From: Acidobacteriaceae bacterium
GTDB lineage: Bacteria > Acidobacteriota > Terriglobia > Terriglobales > Acidobacteriaceae
DNA length: 64,000 nt
Assembly: GCA_003156805.1 (NCBI GenBank)
Contig: PMHV01000007.1
Coordinates: forward strand, 62,155-126,154
Direction: 5' to 3'
Below, piece by piece: positions 9,390-18,419 of the stretch. The position numbers and the translations under genes were made by a program. Below the pieces are notes generated by a model. It did not search any database and had not been told where the DNA came from. It saw nothing but the letters and a program-made list of their open reading frames with translations. How positions within the stretch are numbered: the stretch's first letter is position 1; every line of letters starts with the position of its first letter.

Positions 9390-9532
9390 TCACCACGGAC
9401 CACAGAGGCACCGACAAACACCAAGCCGGGAAACCGCTCCACGCAGCTTCGGCCACCTTTCCGCTTCTGCAGGTGGTGAACTGATTAACACTTTGACACT
9501 GTTTTCTCCGTGCCGCTGTGTCTCTGTGGTGA
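9390..9532. repeat. Inverted-repeat element (~143 bp) between ACP and second ligase
   Basis: Two arms of about 32 bases, 9390-9421 and 9501-9532, are imperfect reverse complements (both read TCACCAC..GA..CACAG..GGCAC from the outside in), enclosing about 79 bases with no coding signal. The arrangement resembles a small non-autonomous element or a long transcript hairpin. It separates the ACP from the second acyl ligase. Its outer arms are far more alike than chance, but no target duplication was recognised. Confidence 0.5.
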
Positions 9533-9544
9533 AATAGACGATTA

Positions 9545-11254
9545 ATGCTTGATCTCCAAAAATACACCTGCCTGGGCTCGGCCTTGCGCGACGCGCTCGA
9601 CCGCTTTGCTGGCGAAACGTGCGTGATTGAGGCCGACCGGGATCGGGAGAAGACGCGGCTCACCTACTCCGACTTCACAGAGATGGCCACACCGCTGACG
9701 CGGGCGCTGGAGGATGCGGATCTGGACGCCGGCGACCGCGCGGCGATTATTATGACGAACCAGTCGAAGTGGCTGATTTCGGCATATGCGATTTTCTATT
9801 GCGGAGGCGTCCTGGTGCCGCTGGACTACAAGTTGACGGCGGCGGAACATCTTCAGCTGCTGGCACACTCCAAGGCCAAGGTGCTGATCGTCGAATATTA
9901 CCTGTGGCGGGCGATCATGCAGGCGCCGGAATTTCAAGATATAAAGACCAAACTGGTGTTGGTGACGGAGGCTCCGCTGGGCGCCGATCTGGCGGGTGCG
10001 TTCCGCTGGGAAAACTTCAGGCGCAAAGGCGCGCCTGACTTCGTGATGCGGCAGCGCCACGATGTGGCGTGCATTGTGTATTCCTCGGGCACAGGTGGAC
10101 GGCCCAAGGGCTGCGTGCTGACGCACGAAAATTATCTGGAGCAGTGCCGGGCGCTGACGGCCTGGTATCCGTTTTGGCCGGGGGTGCGCTATTTGAGTAT
10201 TCTGCCGACGAACCACGCAATTGATTTCATGGTGGGATTCATCGGGCCATTTATGTGCGGAGCGTGCGTGGTTCATTTGCGGACGCTGCGTCCGGAATTT
10301 GTGCGCGATGCCTTCGTGCGCTACCGGATCAGCTACGTGGCGCTGGTGCCGATGATCGTCAAGAATCTGGAGCGCGGCCTGCGCGCGAAGTTCGATGAGT
10401 TGCCTTCGTGGAAGCGAATGATCCTGGACCGAATGATTGCGTTGAACCGGATAGCCACTCGGCGCAAGCCGCACGTGAGGCTGAGCCGCCTGCTTTTGGC
10501 GCAGGTGCATCGGGCGTTTGGTGGGGAACTGTTGGCTCTAATTACGGGCGGAGCGTTCATGGAGCCTTCGACGATGCAATTCTTCTACGATCTCGGAGTC
10601 CCCGTGGTGAACGGATACGGGCTGACCGAGGCAGGAACGGCGTTGACGTTGAACGATCTGCGTCCGTTTCGTGCCGATACGGTGGGCAAGCCGCTGCCAG
10701 GGGTGGAGTTGCGGATACTGAATCCAGACGGGGAAGGGATCGGGGAGGTGGCGGCGCGCAGCAAAACGCTGATGTCGCATTACCTGGATGACCCGGAGTT
10801 GACGCTGGAGACGATAGTTGATGGATGGCTGCTGACGGGCGATCTTGGCCGATTTGACGAACGCGGTCATCTGCAATTGTTTGGGCGCAAGAAGAACATG
10901 ATCGTCAGCGAGGGAGGAAAAAATGTTTATCCCGAGGATATTGAGAACGTATTTGACGGGCTGCCGGTGAAGGAATACTGCGTCCTGGCAGCGAACTACG
11001 TTTGGCCGCGCAAGGAACTGGGCGGCGAAATGCTGGCAATCGTATTGCGGCTGGAGCAGGGCCAGAAGTTCGACGGTAAGCTACTGGAAGAGATTATGGC
11101 CCGCAACCAGCGGTTGCCAGACTATAAACGCGTGCATGCACATGTGATTTGGGAGAAGGATTTTCCGCGGACGGCGTCGATGAAGATCAAGCGGCAACAG
11201 CTGGCAGAAGACATAGGGAAGAGCGTGGAGCGTGAAGCGATGGTGGAGCTCTGA
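9545..11254 (+). CDS. Second AMP-dependent acyl ligase (acyl-CoA/acyl-ACP synthetase-like)
   Basis: A 569-residue ANL-family adenylating enzyme clearly distinct from the one at 6.5 kb. It shows '[19 protein letters not shown]' near 179, '[10 protein letters not shown]' near 354, '[21 protein letters not shown]' near 428, '[19 protein letters not shown]' near 448 and a C-terminal lysine in 'TASMKIKR'. ATG 9545 is well placed. Being next to the free-standing ACP, it may load a fatty acid onto that ACP. Both ligases keep all core motifs, so both are probably active. Alternative roles include plain acyl-CoA synthesis or aryl acid activation. Confidence 0.83.
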   Translation: MLDLQKYTCLGSALRDALDRFAGETCVIEADRDREKTRLTYSDFTEMATPLTRALEDADLDAGDRAAIIMTNQSKWLISAYAIFYCGGVLVPLDYKLTAAEHLQLLAHSKAKVLIVEYYLWRAIMQAPEFQDIKTKLVLVTEAPLGADLAGAFRWENFRRKGAPDFVMRQRHDVACIVYSSGTGGRPKGCVLTHENYLEQCRALTAWYPFWPGVRYLSILPTNHAIDFMVGFIGPFMCGACVVHLRTLRPEFVRDAFVRYRISYVALVPMIVKNLERGLRAKFDELPSWKRMILDRMIALNRIATRRKPHVRLSRLLLAQVHRAFGGELLALITGGAFMEPSTMQFFYDLGVPVVNGYGLTEAGTALTLNDLRPFRADTVGKPLPGVELRILNPDGEGIGEVAARSKTLMSHYLDDPELTLETIVDGWLLTGDLGRFDERGHLQLFGRKKNMIVSEGGKNVYPEDIENVFDGLPVKEYCVLAANYVWPRKELGGEMLAIVLRLEQGQKFDGKLLEEIMARNQRLPDYKRVHAHVIWEKDFPRTASMKIKRQQLAEDIGKSVEREAMVEL

Positions 11255-11432
11255 GATCGTGTAGTGCAGCGGACAGGGCAGCGGATCAAGAACATTCCAG
11301 TCCGTGCTGCCGATAGCGCAGACGGCGATGGCTCCTTTGACTCCGCACAGCAACTCACAGCAATTCGCCAGCGAATCGGTGCTCTGCTCCGAATGACATT
11401 CGCGAAACTTTGTCTGACGAGGGCGCTTCGTC
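11255..11432. other. Intergenic gap in the lipid cluster
   Basis: A 178-base gap before the lipid kinase. No strong hairpin with T-tract, no RNA gene and no clear promoter was recognised, so the kinase may be co-transcribed with the ligase or have its own promoter. Confidence 0.3.
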
Positions 11433-12350
11433 GTGGAGCAATCGTATCTGGGCATAGTAAATCCGGCGGCGGGTGGAGGACGAAGCCGAAAGATGCTCGG
11501 TCCGGCGCTGGAGCGGTTGCAGCGCGGAGGCATCCGAGTGGAGGTCGCCGAAACGCAGGCGGCCGGCGATGCGACGCGGATTGCCCGCGAAGCATACTTA
11601 CGGGGCGTGCGGCAGTTCATTGGGGTGGGGGGCGATGGGACCGCGTATGAGATTGTGAACGGATTATTTCCCGAGGCCGGGAAAGCTGAGGCGAACGCGG
11701 AGCAGCGCCCCACACTGGCGTTTCTGCCGCTGGGCACGGGTAATTCCTTTCTACGCGATTTCAGCGGCCGCGGCGTGGAGCACGCGATTGAATCGTTGAT
11801 TGCAAGGCGAAGCCAGGGTTGCGATGTCTTGCGGCTGCGCCATCGCGGGGGAGTGATTCACTATATCAACCTGCTAAGCGTGGGCTTTCCGGCCGACGTC
11901 GCCACGCTGCGGGCGCGGCGCTTCAGCGGGTCGGGGGAATTGGGGTATGTGATTTCGATTTTTCTAACACTGGCGCGATTCAACCGGAGACCATTTCCGG
12001 TGCGTGTGGAAGGGCAAGCGGGATTTGACCGGCGGCCGTGTTTGTTTCTGACATTCAATAACAGCAAGTTTACCGGCGGGACGATGATGATTGCGCCCAA
12101 AGCAGACGTGCACAGTGGATTGATTGAATACGTCCGCTGGGGGCCGATCGGGCGGCTGGGGCTGATTCGGAATCTTCCGGGGCTTTATGACGGCACGCAC
12201 ATTGAGCATCCTCTGGCCGAACGAAAAGCTGTGAGGCGAGTGGAATTCGATCTGGACGCGCCGGTAGATGTGATGGTGGACGGGGAAGTGCTGACGCTGC
12301 ATTGCGAAGAGCTGGATGTTCTGCCGCGCGCGCTGGACGTGGTGGCGTGA
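11433..12350 (+). CDS. Diacylglycerol kinase catalytic-domain lipid kinase (YegS/DgkB-like)
   Basis: A 305-residue cytoplasmic or membrane-associated kinase. 'VNPAAGGGRSRK' at the N-terminus, 'GVGGDGTAYEIVNG' with GGDGT at 66-70, and 'LPLGTGNSFLRDF' near 100 are the nucleotide-binding signatures of the DAGK catalytic fold; the C-terminal 'DVMVDGEVL' strand is also typical. By family it phosphorylates a lipid hydroxyl such as diacylglycerol, a long-chain base or phosphatidylglycerol. The start is GTG 11433, directly before the first conserved strand. As last gene of the acyl cluster it may phosphorylate the cluster's alcohol or glyceride product, which is an inference from position. Confidence 0.82.
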   Translation: MEQSYLGIVNPAAGGGRSRKMLGPALERLQRGGIRVEVAETQAAGDATRIAREAYLRGVRQFIGVGGDGTAYEIVNGLFPEAGKAEANAEQRPTLAFLPLGTGNSFLRDFSGRGVEHAIESLIARRSQGCDVLRLRHRGGVIHYINLLSVGFPADVATLRARRFSGSGELGYVISIFLTLARFNRRPFPVRVEGQAGFDRRPCLFLTFNNSKFTGGTMMIAPKADVHSGLIEYVRWGPIGRLGLIRNLPGLYDGTHIEHPLAERKAVRRVEFDLDAPVDVMVDGEVLTLHCEELDVLPRALDVVA

Positions 12351-12386
12351 CGAGCGGCACAAACGGCGTGATATAAGAAATAAATC

Positions 12387-12812
12387 GTGTCCGAAGAGCG
12401 GCGGAAAAAGCAGCAGCAACAATCGGGAACAGCCGGGGCGAGTCTACGCTTGCGCAAGTTCGCCACCTGGAGCGGAGTCGTAGTGTTGCTGGCAGCGGCC
12501 TACGCTGCAGGATGGTATCGGCATAACCACCGCTACGATGGCTTTGCCAAGTGCCTGGCTTCGAAGCAGGCGAAAATGTACGGGCTGTATTGGTGTCCGC
12601 ATTGCGCCGAACAGAAAGAGATGTTTGGAAAGTCGTTTGAGTATGTACCTTATGTGGAATGCGCGATCAAAGGCTCGCATGACGAGGCGCCGGAGTGCAA
12701 AGCCGCCGGAGCAAAGTTGTTTCCGAGTTGGCAGTTCGGGAGTGATCCGCCGAAAGAAGGGGTTCTGCGCTTGGAGCAGTTGAGCGAGAAAACCGGGTGC
12801 GGCTTGCCGTGA
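12387..12812 (+). CDS. Membrane-anchored thioredoxin-like protein, VKOR partner domain
   Basis: A 141-residue protein with a lysine/glutamine-rich cytoplasmic tail, one membrane segment (~27-44) and an extracytoplasmic thioredoxin-like region holding C70-P-H-C73 in 'YGLYWCPHCAEQKEMFG'. This matches the thioredoxin-like domain that in many bacteria is fused to vitamin K epoxide reductase (VKOR) homologues and accepts or donates disulfides. Here it is a separate gene and lies upstream. Its stop overlaps the VKOR start (GTGA at 12809-12812), so the two are almost certainly made together. Further cysteines (C56, C85, C95, C138) may form structural disulfides. Confidence 0.75.
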   Translation: MSEERRKKQQQQSGTAGASLRLRKFATWSGVVVLLAAAYAAGWYRHNHRYDGFAKCLASKQAKMYGLYWCPHCAEQKEMFGKSFEYVPYVECAIKGSHDEAPECKAAGAKLFPSWQFGSDPPKEGVLRLEQLSEKTGCGLP

Positions 12813-13288
12813 GGATCTCCTCTGGAAAGCCGCCGCGGGAGGATCCCGTTCCCCCGAAGAACAATCGAGCTTTGTTTCTGGCGATTTCGGCGTGGGCCGT
12901 GGCTGGGCTCGTCGTCTCGGGGTTGTCGCTGCAGCGGCACTATGCGAAGTCGGCAACCTCGTACTGCGGGTTTGGGGAGAAGTTCAATTGCGACATTGTG
13001 AACCGAAGCGAGTATTCAACCGTGATCGGAATTCCGGTGGCGGGGATTGGGGTGGTGGGCTACGGAGCACTGCTGGCATTGGCGACACTTTATCGCGCGC
13101 GCGCCGGAACGCCTACGCAGTTGCTGGCGGCGGCAGCGGCGGGATTAGCGTTTGCGCTTTATCTGACGTATATCGAGGGTTACGTGCTCGCCACGTGGTG
13201 TGTTTTGTGTCTATGCTCGCTGGGGATCATTACGGCGATTGCGGTTCTCGCAGCGGTCACGAAAGTTCGGACGGCGAGAAACTCATGA
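12809..13288 (+). CDS. Vitamin K epoxide reductase (VKOR) family protein
   Basis: A 159-residue membrane protein with four predicted helices. The redox residues of VKOR are present: loop cysteines C53 and C61 ('YCGFGEKFNCDIVNRS'), the helix-capping 'SEYSTVIGIPVAGIGVVGY' and the CxxC C131-V-L-C134 in 'ATWCVLCL'. By family it re-oxidises a periplasmic thioredoxin-like partner and passes electrons to quinone, replacing DsbB. GTG 12809 overlapping the upstream stop is the likely start; GTG 12797 is also in frame. With the preceding gene it forms a split VKOR-thioredoxin pair for oxidative folding of exported proteins. Confidence 0.85.
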   Translation: MRISSGKPPREDPVPPKNNRALFLAISAWAVAGLVVSGLSLQRHYAKSATSYCGFGEKFNCDIVNRSEYSTVIGIPVAGIGVVGYGALLALATLYRARAGTPTQLLAAAAAGLAFALYLTYIEGYVLATWCVLCLCSLGIITAIAVLAAVTKVRTARNS

Positions 13289-13355
13289 GCAGGCAGCGCT
13301 TCTCGGCGCGATGCACGCCTGAACTGTTTGCCGCGGGCGCGCTCCAGATTTCCTG

Positions 13356-14207
13356 ATGGAAGAAATCCACAACCGAAAGAACGCAGCGGAAACGGCTTCT
13401 GCGGTGATTCGCGCCAGCGGCGCCATGGGAGATCTTCGGCTGCACAAGTTTCGCAGCCGGGTTTTCCGGAACACACGGTTCTTACGGGTGTGGCTGCCGC
13501 CGGGATATGACGATGCCGAAAACCAAGGCCGGCGATATCCGGTGCTATACCTGAACGATGGGCAAAACTTGTTTGAGGCATCGACGGCGTTTGTTGGAGT
13601 CGAGTGGCAAGTGGATGAAACGGCCGACCGGTTGATCCGCGGGGGCGTGATTCCTCCGATGATTATCGTGGGCATGGATCACGCCACCGCGGACCGGCCT
13701 CGGGAGTACGTGCCGCATCGATCTCTGCATCCGATGATGCTGCGGGTGCAAGGGAAGTATTATCCGGATTTTCTAATCAAAGAAGTGATGCCATTTGTGG
13801 GTCGGAACTATCGCGTGGCCAAAGGGCCGGAGAATACCGGCCTGGGCGGATCGTCGCTGGGGGCGTTGATTGCGCTTTACACGGTGATCAGGCGGCCGGG
13901 AGTGATTGGGCGGCTCCTGCTGGAAAGCCCGTCGTTGTGGGCAGGAAATCGGCAGCTGATTCGCGAGAGCCGCAGCGTGCGAGATTGGCCGGAACGCATA
14001 GTCTTGGCTATCGGAACGGAGGAGTCGCAAAGCAAACAGAGAAACCGGACCGTAGTGGATGACGTGCGAGAGCTGGCGGGAATCTTGCGGCGTGCCGTGT
14101 TGAGTGAGAAGCGGCTGCGGCTGGTGATTGAGGAAGGCGCATCGCACAACGAGGCCGCATGGGCGCGGCGATTCCCGGAAGCGCTCGAGTTCTTGTTTGG
14201 GAAGTAG
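13356..14207 (+). CDS. Alpha/beta-hydrolase esterase (enterochelin-esterase/CE1-like)
   Basis: A 283-residue hydrolase. 'VWLPPGYDD...YPVLYLNDGQNLFE', the nucleophile elbow 'GGSSLGA' with S167, and 'GASHNEAAWARRFPEALEFL' with H264 match the putative-esterase family that includes enterochelin esterase and CE1 feruloyl/acetyl esterases. No signal peptide is seen, so a cytoplasmic protein is expected. ATG 13356 is used; the first ~35 residues are poorly conserved-looking. It lies 67 bases after the VKOR gene on the same strand, and its 3' end faces the minus-strand membrane-protein cluster. Substrate unknown. Confidence 0.75.
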   Translation: MEEIHNRKNAAETASAVIRASGAMGDLRLHKFRSRVFRNTRFLRVWLPPGYDDAENQGRRYPVLYLNDGQNLFEASTAFVGVEWQVDETADRLIRGGVIPPMIIVGMDHATADRPREYVPHRSLHPMMLRVQGKYYPDFLIKEVMPFVGRNYRVAKGPENTGLGGSSLGALIALYTVIRRPGVIGRLLLESPSLWAGNRQLIRESRSVRDWPERIVLAIGTEESQSKQRNRTVVDDVRELAGILRRAVLSEKRLRLVIEEGASHNEAAWARRFPEALEFLFGK

Positions 14208-14215
14208 GAGCGCGC

Positions 14216-15442
14216 TCAAACCAGCGCGGTGTTTGGTGCCGATCTTTCGCCGATCTGCGATATCACATACAGGATCACCAGCATGGCTGGAACAGAAAGC
14301 TGGAAGTGTGTCCAGCGCGCCAGCGGGCCGAGTAGAGGGAGCGCATAGGCTAGGTAGAGCAGGATCTTGAGCGGCGCAGCGGCGGCCTCCATAGGATGGG
14401 TGACGATCCAGTTGGCAAGCAGGAGAAATGCGGGGGCGAGAATGACGAGGTCGTAGACCGTGAGATGCGGCGCGACCAGCACGGTCGCCAGCAGAAGCGC
14501 GGAATAGCGCAGGGCTAACGAAAGCTTGTTCCGCCAGCATACGATCGTTAGAAATAGCACGAGAACTGAGCAGATGATATACAGCGCGAGAGCGAAGCCA
14601 GGCCACGGCACCAGCATCGTCCAGAACGTGCGCAGAGAATGAGTTTGATACAGTTTCGGCTCAAGCATTGGAAGAAGGCTGGGTGTGCGTAGAAGCACAT
14701 GGATCCATTCGCGGAGCGGCTCTGGTCCGTAATACATCCACGCCAGAGCCAATTGGGCAAAAGCTGAGAGCAGCGCGCCGGCGATCACCTTCCATCCGCG
14801 CGCGGCAACGAAGACGATTGCGGCGGCGACTCCGAGTTGCGGCTTGAAGATTAGGCATCCAAGAGCGAGTCCCGCAAGGAATTCGCGGTCGGCGCGCAAT
14901 GCGAAGAAGGCGAGGGTGAAACAGATCAGGACGAGAGCCGAGGTCTGTCCCCAGGCGATGAGGTGCCAAAAAGCTGGATAAGCTGCGGCGAGGATGAAGA
15001 CCGTGAATCCTACGCCGCGCAAGCCGCGGCCTGCCCGCCAGAAAGCATAGACACAGGCGGCATAAATCAAGGTGCTCAGCATTAGCCAGAGGATGAGTGC
15101 CTGCGCATACGAAAGACTAGCCAACGGAGCGAAGAACATAGAAACCTGCGGCGGATACAGAGGCAAATATCGAATATCCGCTGCGTCAGGGACACGGCGG
15201 GCTACAAGTTGCGCCTGGGCTTGCATGTCATAGAGATCGGCTCCCTTGTGCGCGAGGGCGAGCGAGCCGAGTGTGTAGAAATGCAGGAAGTCGGTGCCTT
15301 TGAAGTTGCCGGCGCGATCACGCAAGCCGGGCGTGGCCATGTCCCACGTATAGACCGACCAGAGGCAGAGCGCGAGTATGAGGCCATGCGCTTGCAGGCG
15401 GCGGGCGGTGAGCCATGCGGCGGGATTAGATCGGTCAGCCAT
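14216..15442 (-). CDS. Polytopic membrane protein, GT87 (DUF2029)-like glycosyltransferase
   Basis: A 408-residue protein with roughly ten membrane helices. 'GTDFLHFYTLGSLALAHKGADLYD' near 50-73 and 'YLPLYPPQVSMFFAPL' near 92-107 are typical of DUF2029/GT87 membrane enzymes, which use polyprenyl-phosphate sugars to glycosylate lipids or glycans on the outer face of the inner membrane. The acidic residue in the first loop ('GTDF') fits a GT-C active site. It is the last of three similar minus-strand genes, 8 bases after its upstream neighbour, so they likely form one transcript. Sugar and acceptor are unknown. Confidence 0.65.
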   Translation of the reverse strand: MADRSNPAAWLTARRLQAHGLILALCLWSVYTWDMATPGLRDRAGNFKGTDFLHFYTLGSLALAHKGADLYDMQAQAQLVARRVPDAADIRYLPLYPPQVSMFFAPLASLSYAQALILWLMLSTLIYAACVYAFWRAGRGLRGVGFTVFILAAAYPAFWHLIAWGQTSALVLICFTLAFFALRADREFLAGLALGCLIFKPQLGVAAAIVFVAARGWKVIAGALLSAFAQLALAWMYYGPEPLREWIHVLLRTPSLLPMLEPKLYQTHSLRTFWTMLVPWPGFALALYIICSVLVLFLTIVCWRNKLSLALRYSALLLATVLVAPHLTVYDLVILAPAFLLLANWIVTHPMEAAAAPLKILLYLAYALPLLGPLARWTHFQLSVPAMLVILYVISQIGERSAPNTALV

Positions 15443-15450
15443 TTCTCGCC

Positions 15451-16788
15451 TTAAGTCTTAGCTGTCCTGAAGATATCTGGCCTCGGAGTCACGGCGGCGG
15501 GTGAATTCGTGGGGAGAACTCTGATCAGAAGAATCAGCAGACCGAGAACCGCGAAGGGAAGTTCGAGACTGACATAGAGCGGTACCAATCCCATCTTCAC
15601 CGCCGAAGCATGTCGCGGGATCAGCAGTGCCGTCGCGACCACGAGAGCTAGCAACCAGGGAAGAAGTGCGAGCCCGCACAGAAACGCGCCGGCAATCCGG
15701 GACACGAGATCCTTTGACCAAACTTCTTTCCAGTGGCGAATGATGAGCAGGACGGCGGGCAGAAGCAATACGTGATTGTAGGGCGGAACGACCGCTGGAA
15801 TCACCGTGACTGTCAGTGAGAGCGCCACCGCGAAAGCGAGAATGAACCAGGGAGAATGCGCCGGCTGTTGCCGCATCCGCCAACAGAACATCGCCGCGGC
15901 GATCAGGCCAATGCTCGCGATCAGCCGGCCCAGTATGGAAGGCAAGAACACGGCGAGCAGAGACGTGGCGCCCGTGTACTTCGCATACGCGATGAGCGCG
16001 CTGGGATAGCGCACTACCCAGCCCGGCAGCAGCCATTCAGAGGCGAAGATAAGAACGGCCAGCGTCGCTGCAAATCCCCAAAGCAGAGAGCGTCGCTGGC
16101 GCCAATTGCCCGATACCCACAGGACGAACCATGCGATCGCGAGTATCGACAGTTGTGGCTTGATCGTCGCCAAAGCCAATAACATTCCTGCAAGAAACAA
16201 ATGTCCGGAGACGGCGGCCGCGCCCGCCCCGGCGAGAAAGCAGGAGACCAGCAGGCCCAACTGCAACAGGCTGAGGCCTTGGGCCACCGGGATGCTGGTC
16301 AGAACCATGGCGAACAGAGTTGCCAGGGCGAGCTTCGATAGCTGCACACGAATGGCAGAGAGCCAGAGGGCGAGACTGAGAGCTGCGACAGCCGCCAGCA
16401 GCCACCAGAAGACGACACGCACGGTGTCGAACTGCATCTTGATCGTGGGAGCAAGGAAAAAGACGACGTACAGGGGATAAGCGAATCGTTGCTCGTCGGT
16501 CGCATCACCTGCGCGAGAAGGTCTCAACTCCTTGCCGTAGTAGGCGATCTGGATTTCGCGGGTGACATCGGCACCGTAAGGATCGCGGTGATGAAGGAGG
16601 AGCTCGCGGGATCCATACCAGCGCGGATAAAGATCCGTGAGTCCTTTGGCCCTGACCAGGCTCGAGGACATCGCCGCCGCGCCCGGGACAAGCGGAAGGT
16701 GGCTCCGATAGAAGCACATGCTGGCCGAGCAAAGTAACAGGAAATACAGTCGAGCCTGGTTTGTTGACAGCCATCTGGTCGTTGCCAT
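15451..16788 (-). CDS. Polytopic membrane protein, GT87-like
   Basis: A 445-residue membrane protein with about ten to twelve helices. The N-terminal loop 'GLTDLYPRWYGSRELLLHHRDPYGADVTREIQ' followed by 'QRFAYPLYVVFFLAPT' parallels the GT87/DUF2029 layout of its downstream neighbour, though overall identity looks low. Start ATG 16788, 35 bases downstream of the third membrane-protein gene's stop. A polyprenyl-phosphate-dependent sugar transferase is likely but not proven; no substrate can be inferred. Confidence 0.6.
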   Translation of the reverse strand: MATTRWLSTNQARLYFLLLCSASMCFYRSHLPLVPGAAAMSSSLVRAKGLTDLYPRWYGSRELLLHHRDPYGADVTREIQIAYYGKELRPSRAGDATDEQRFAYPLYVVFFLAPTIKMQFDTVRVVFWWLLAAVAALSLALWLSAIRVQLSKLALATLFAMVLTSIPVAQGLSLLQLGLLVSCFLAGAGAAAVSGHLFLAGMLLALATIKPQLSILAIAWFVLWVSGNWRQRRSLLWGFAATLAVLIFASEWLLPGWVVRYPSALIAYAKYTGATSLLAVFLPSILGRLIASIGLIAAAMFCWRMRQQPAHSPWFILAFAVALSLTVTVIPAVVPPYNHVLLLPAVLLIIRHWKEVWSKDLVSRIAGAFLCGLALLPWLLALVVATALLIPRHASAVKMGLVPLYVSLELPFAVLGLLILLIRVLPTNSPAAVTPRPDIFRTAKT

Positions 16789-16823
16789 GAATTCCTGCGG
16801 AAACCTCTTACTCCTTCGCCAAG

Positions 16824-18383
16824 CTAGTGTGGGCCGGCCAGCGGGAATAAGCCAGCAGTTTGGGCGCAGGACTGCCTTCCTCGGGCCAGTGCGTCGTTCG
16901 ATTGCCGATCAGTACCTTCCCAGGCGATCTCCCCTGCCTGCAACGAACGAGTGCAGACATTGCCCCCCTTGGGGCCGCACTCGTAGAGCAGGTAGATGGG
17001 TAGATCGCGGTTTTGCACGATATAAGTGCCAGTCTGAACAGCGTTGATGTCAGCGAAGTTGTCCAGGACGATTCCGTTCCCTGGTTGGGCACGAACGCGA
17101 AACTGCCGCGATGACGGCTCATAATTCGCGTAGCTGAAGCATCGCCCGATGCACGCACGGTCAACGGCATGTTGCGCAGAACTCAAACGGGAAGACCAAG
17201 GGGGAATGGAACTGATGACTCGTTGTCCCGGGGGCAGGCGCGCTACCGCGACATCGACGCGGTCTTCCAGCCGATTGAGTGCCCTTGAATCGACATAGAG
17301 AAACCCGAAGAACAGCACCGCGATCAGGGCAACGCCAACCTTTTCAAAGGTGCCAGGCCGTGCCGCGGCCACAACTGCGCATGCGCTCAGTGCGGCCATC
17401 AACGAGAGGCGATCCGCGATGTAGCCGAAGGGCAGCCCAAATTGCGGAAACATTTCGCGGTCGGGGATCAGCAACACCGCAGCGGCGTTCAACAACCAAA
17501 GTTGAAACGGGAGTGTCAAAATCAAATCGGCCATTCCGCACTCTCGGACGAGACTGCGAAACAAGACCAGCCATATTAACAACAGGCTGGCGGACAGAAG
17601 CACATACTTCGCTCCGTAAAGTACTATCTGGTTTGTGCCAATCACTAAAGACGCTTGATTGATCGACCAAGAATACCAGTACCGACGAGTGAGCGCGTAT
17701 CGCGCCACTACGAGCGCGAAAAGGGCGAGCGTCACCAGCGGCAGACGGCGCCTTGGCTCGAAGCTTAGCGCTGCGCCAGCGTAGATGGCGGTGCCCAGTG
17801 CCCATACCACCGGAAATGGGTGGGCGATCCAGGCCAGCAGTAGAAGAGGTGTAGCCATCGCCCGCACCTTCCAGTTATTGCGCCAAACGATCGCGAGATA
17901 CCAAAGGCACACACCCAGGGATAGATAAAAATTGAAGAAGCCCATGTGATAGATGAAGCCATAGGCAAGCATCGCCACGCATGGCATGACAAACCACCAA
18001 TTGGCATCCCTGGTTGCGCGCGAGATGAACAGAACGGCGCCCCACCCAAATACGAGGACCGATGCGGACACTGCCAGCCGCTGTGCTAGGCCTGGGCCCA
18101 CGCGCTTGAACAGCCACTCCAGGATCAGGTCGAAGAGGACATTGTTGGATTGCGCCGAAATCCACAGCCTCGGAGCTTTACCTTGACCGATCAGGGTTGC
18201 GAGCCAGCAGTTGTAAATGTGGCTCGATAGATCGCCGGCTTGAATCCGCGACTGCCAGAAACACGGGATCAACAGGGCGACGGAAAAAAGTACGATCACA
18301 GCCCGGCGTTGCGGCGAGCCACTCCTGTGGCCGGAAGGCACGCCGGTCAGAGACGGATTCATCGATGCGGAATCAGCCTGCAC
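16824..18383 (-). CDS. Polytopic membrane protein, GT-C-like, with C-terminal extracytoplasmic domain
   Basis: A 519-residue protein. About eleven membrane helices fill residues ~25-370, including 'QAGDLSSHIYNCWLATLI' in the first outer loop (an acidic-residue position like that of GT-C glycosyltransferases). Residues ~375-519 form a soluble tail with several cysteines (C409, C413, and a pair near 473-482) that probably lies outside and could be disulfide-bonded. GTG 18383 is the longest start; ATG 18362 is equally possible. It lies 36 bases after the phosphofructokinase gene on the same strand. Not assigned to a named family. Confidence 0.55.
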   Translation of the reverse strand: MQADSASMNPSLTGVPSGHRSGSPQRRAVIVLFSVALLIPCFWQSRIQAGDLSSHIYNCWLATLIGQGKAPRLWISAQSNNVLFDLILEWLFKRVGPGLAQRLAVSASVLVFGWGAVLFISRATRDANWWFVMPCVAMLAYGFIYHMGFFNFYLSLGVCLWYLAIVWRNNWKVRAMATPLLLLAWIAHPFPVVWALGTAIYAGAALSFEPRRRLPLVTLALFALVVARYALTRRYWYSWSINQASLVIGTNQIVLYGAKYVLLSASLLLIWLVLFRSLVRECGMADLILTLPFQLWLLNAAAVLLIPDREMFPQFGLPFGYIADRLSLMAALSACAVVAAARPGTFEKVGVALIAVLFFGFLYVDSRALNRLEDRVDVAVARLPPGQRVISSIPPWSSRLSSAQHAVDRACIGRCFSYANYEPSSRQFRVRAQPGNGIVLDNFADINAVQTGTYIVQNRDLPIYLLYECGPKGGNVCTRSLQAGEIAWEGTDRQSNDALARGRQSCAQTAGLFPLAGPH

Positions 18384-18419
18384 TCGAAATCGAATCTTCC
18401 AGTCAGCATCATCAGGATT

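Noticed and set aside
9542-10510. 322-residue open frame on the minus strand
   Set aside because: Antisense to the second acyl ligase; His/Arg/Gln-rich with no recognisable motif.
11255-11432. Possible tRNA or small RNA in the gap before the lipid kinase
   Set aside because: No acceptor-stem pairing or TPsiC-loop pattern could be found on either strand.
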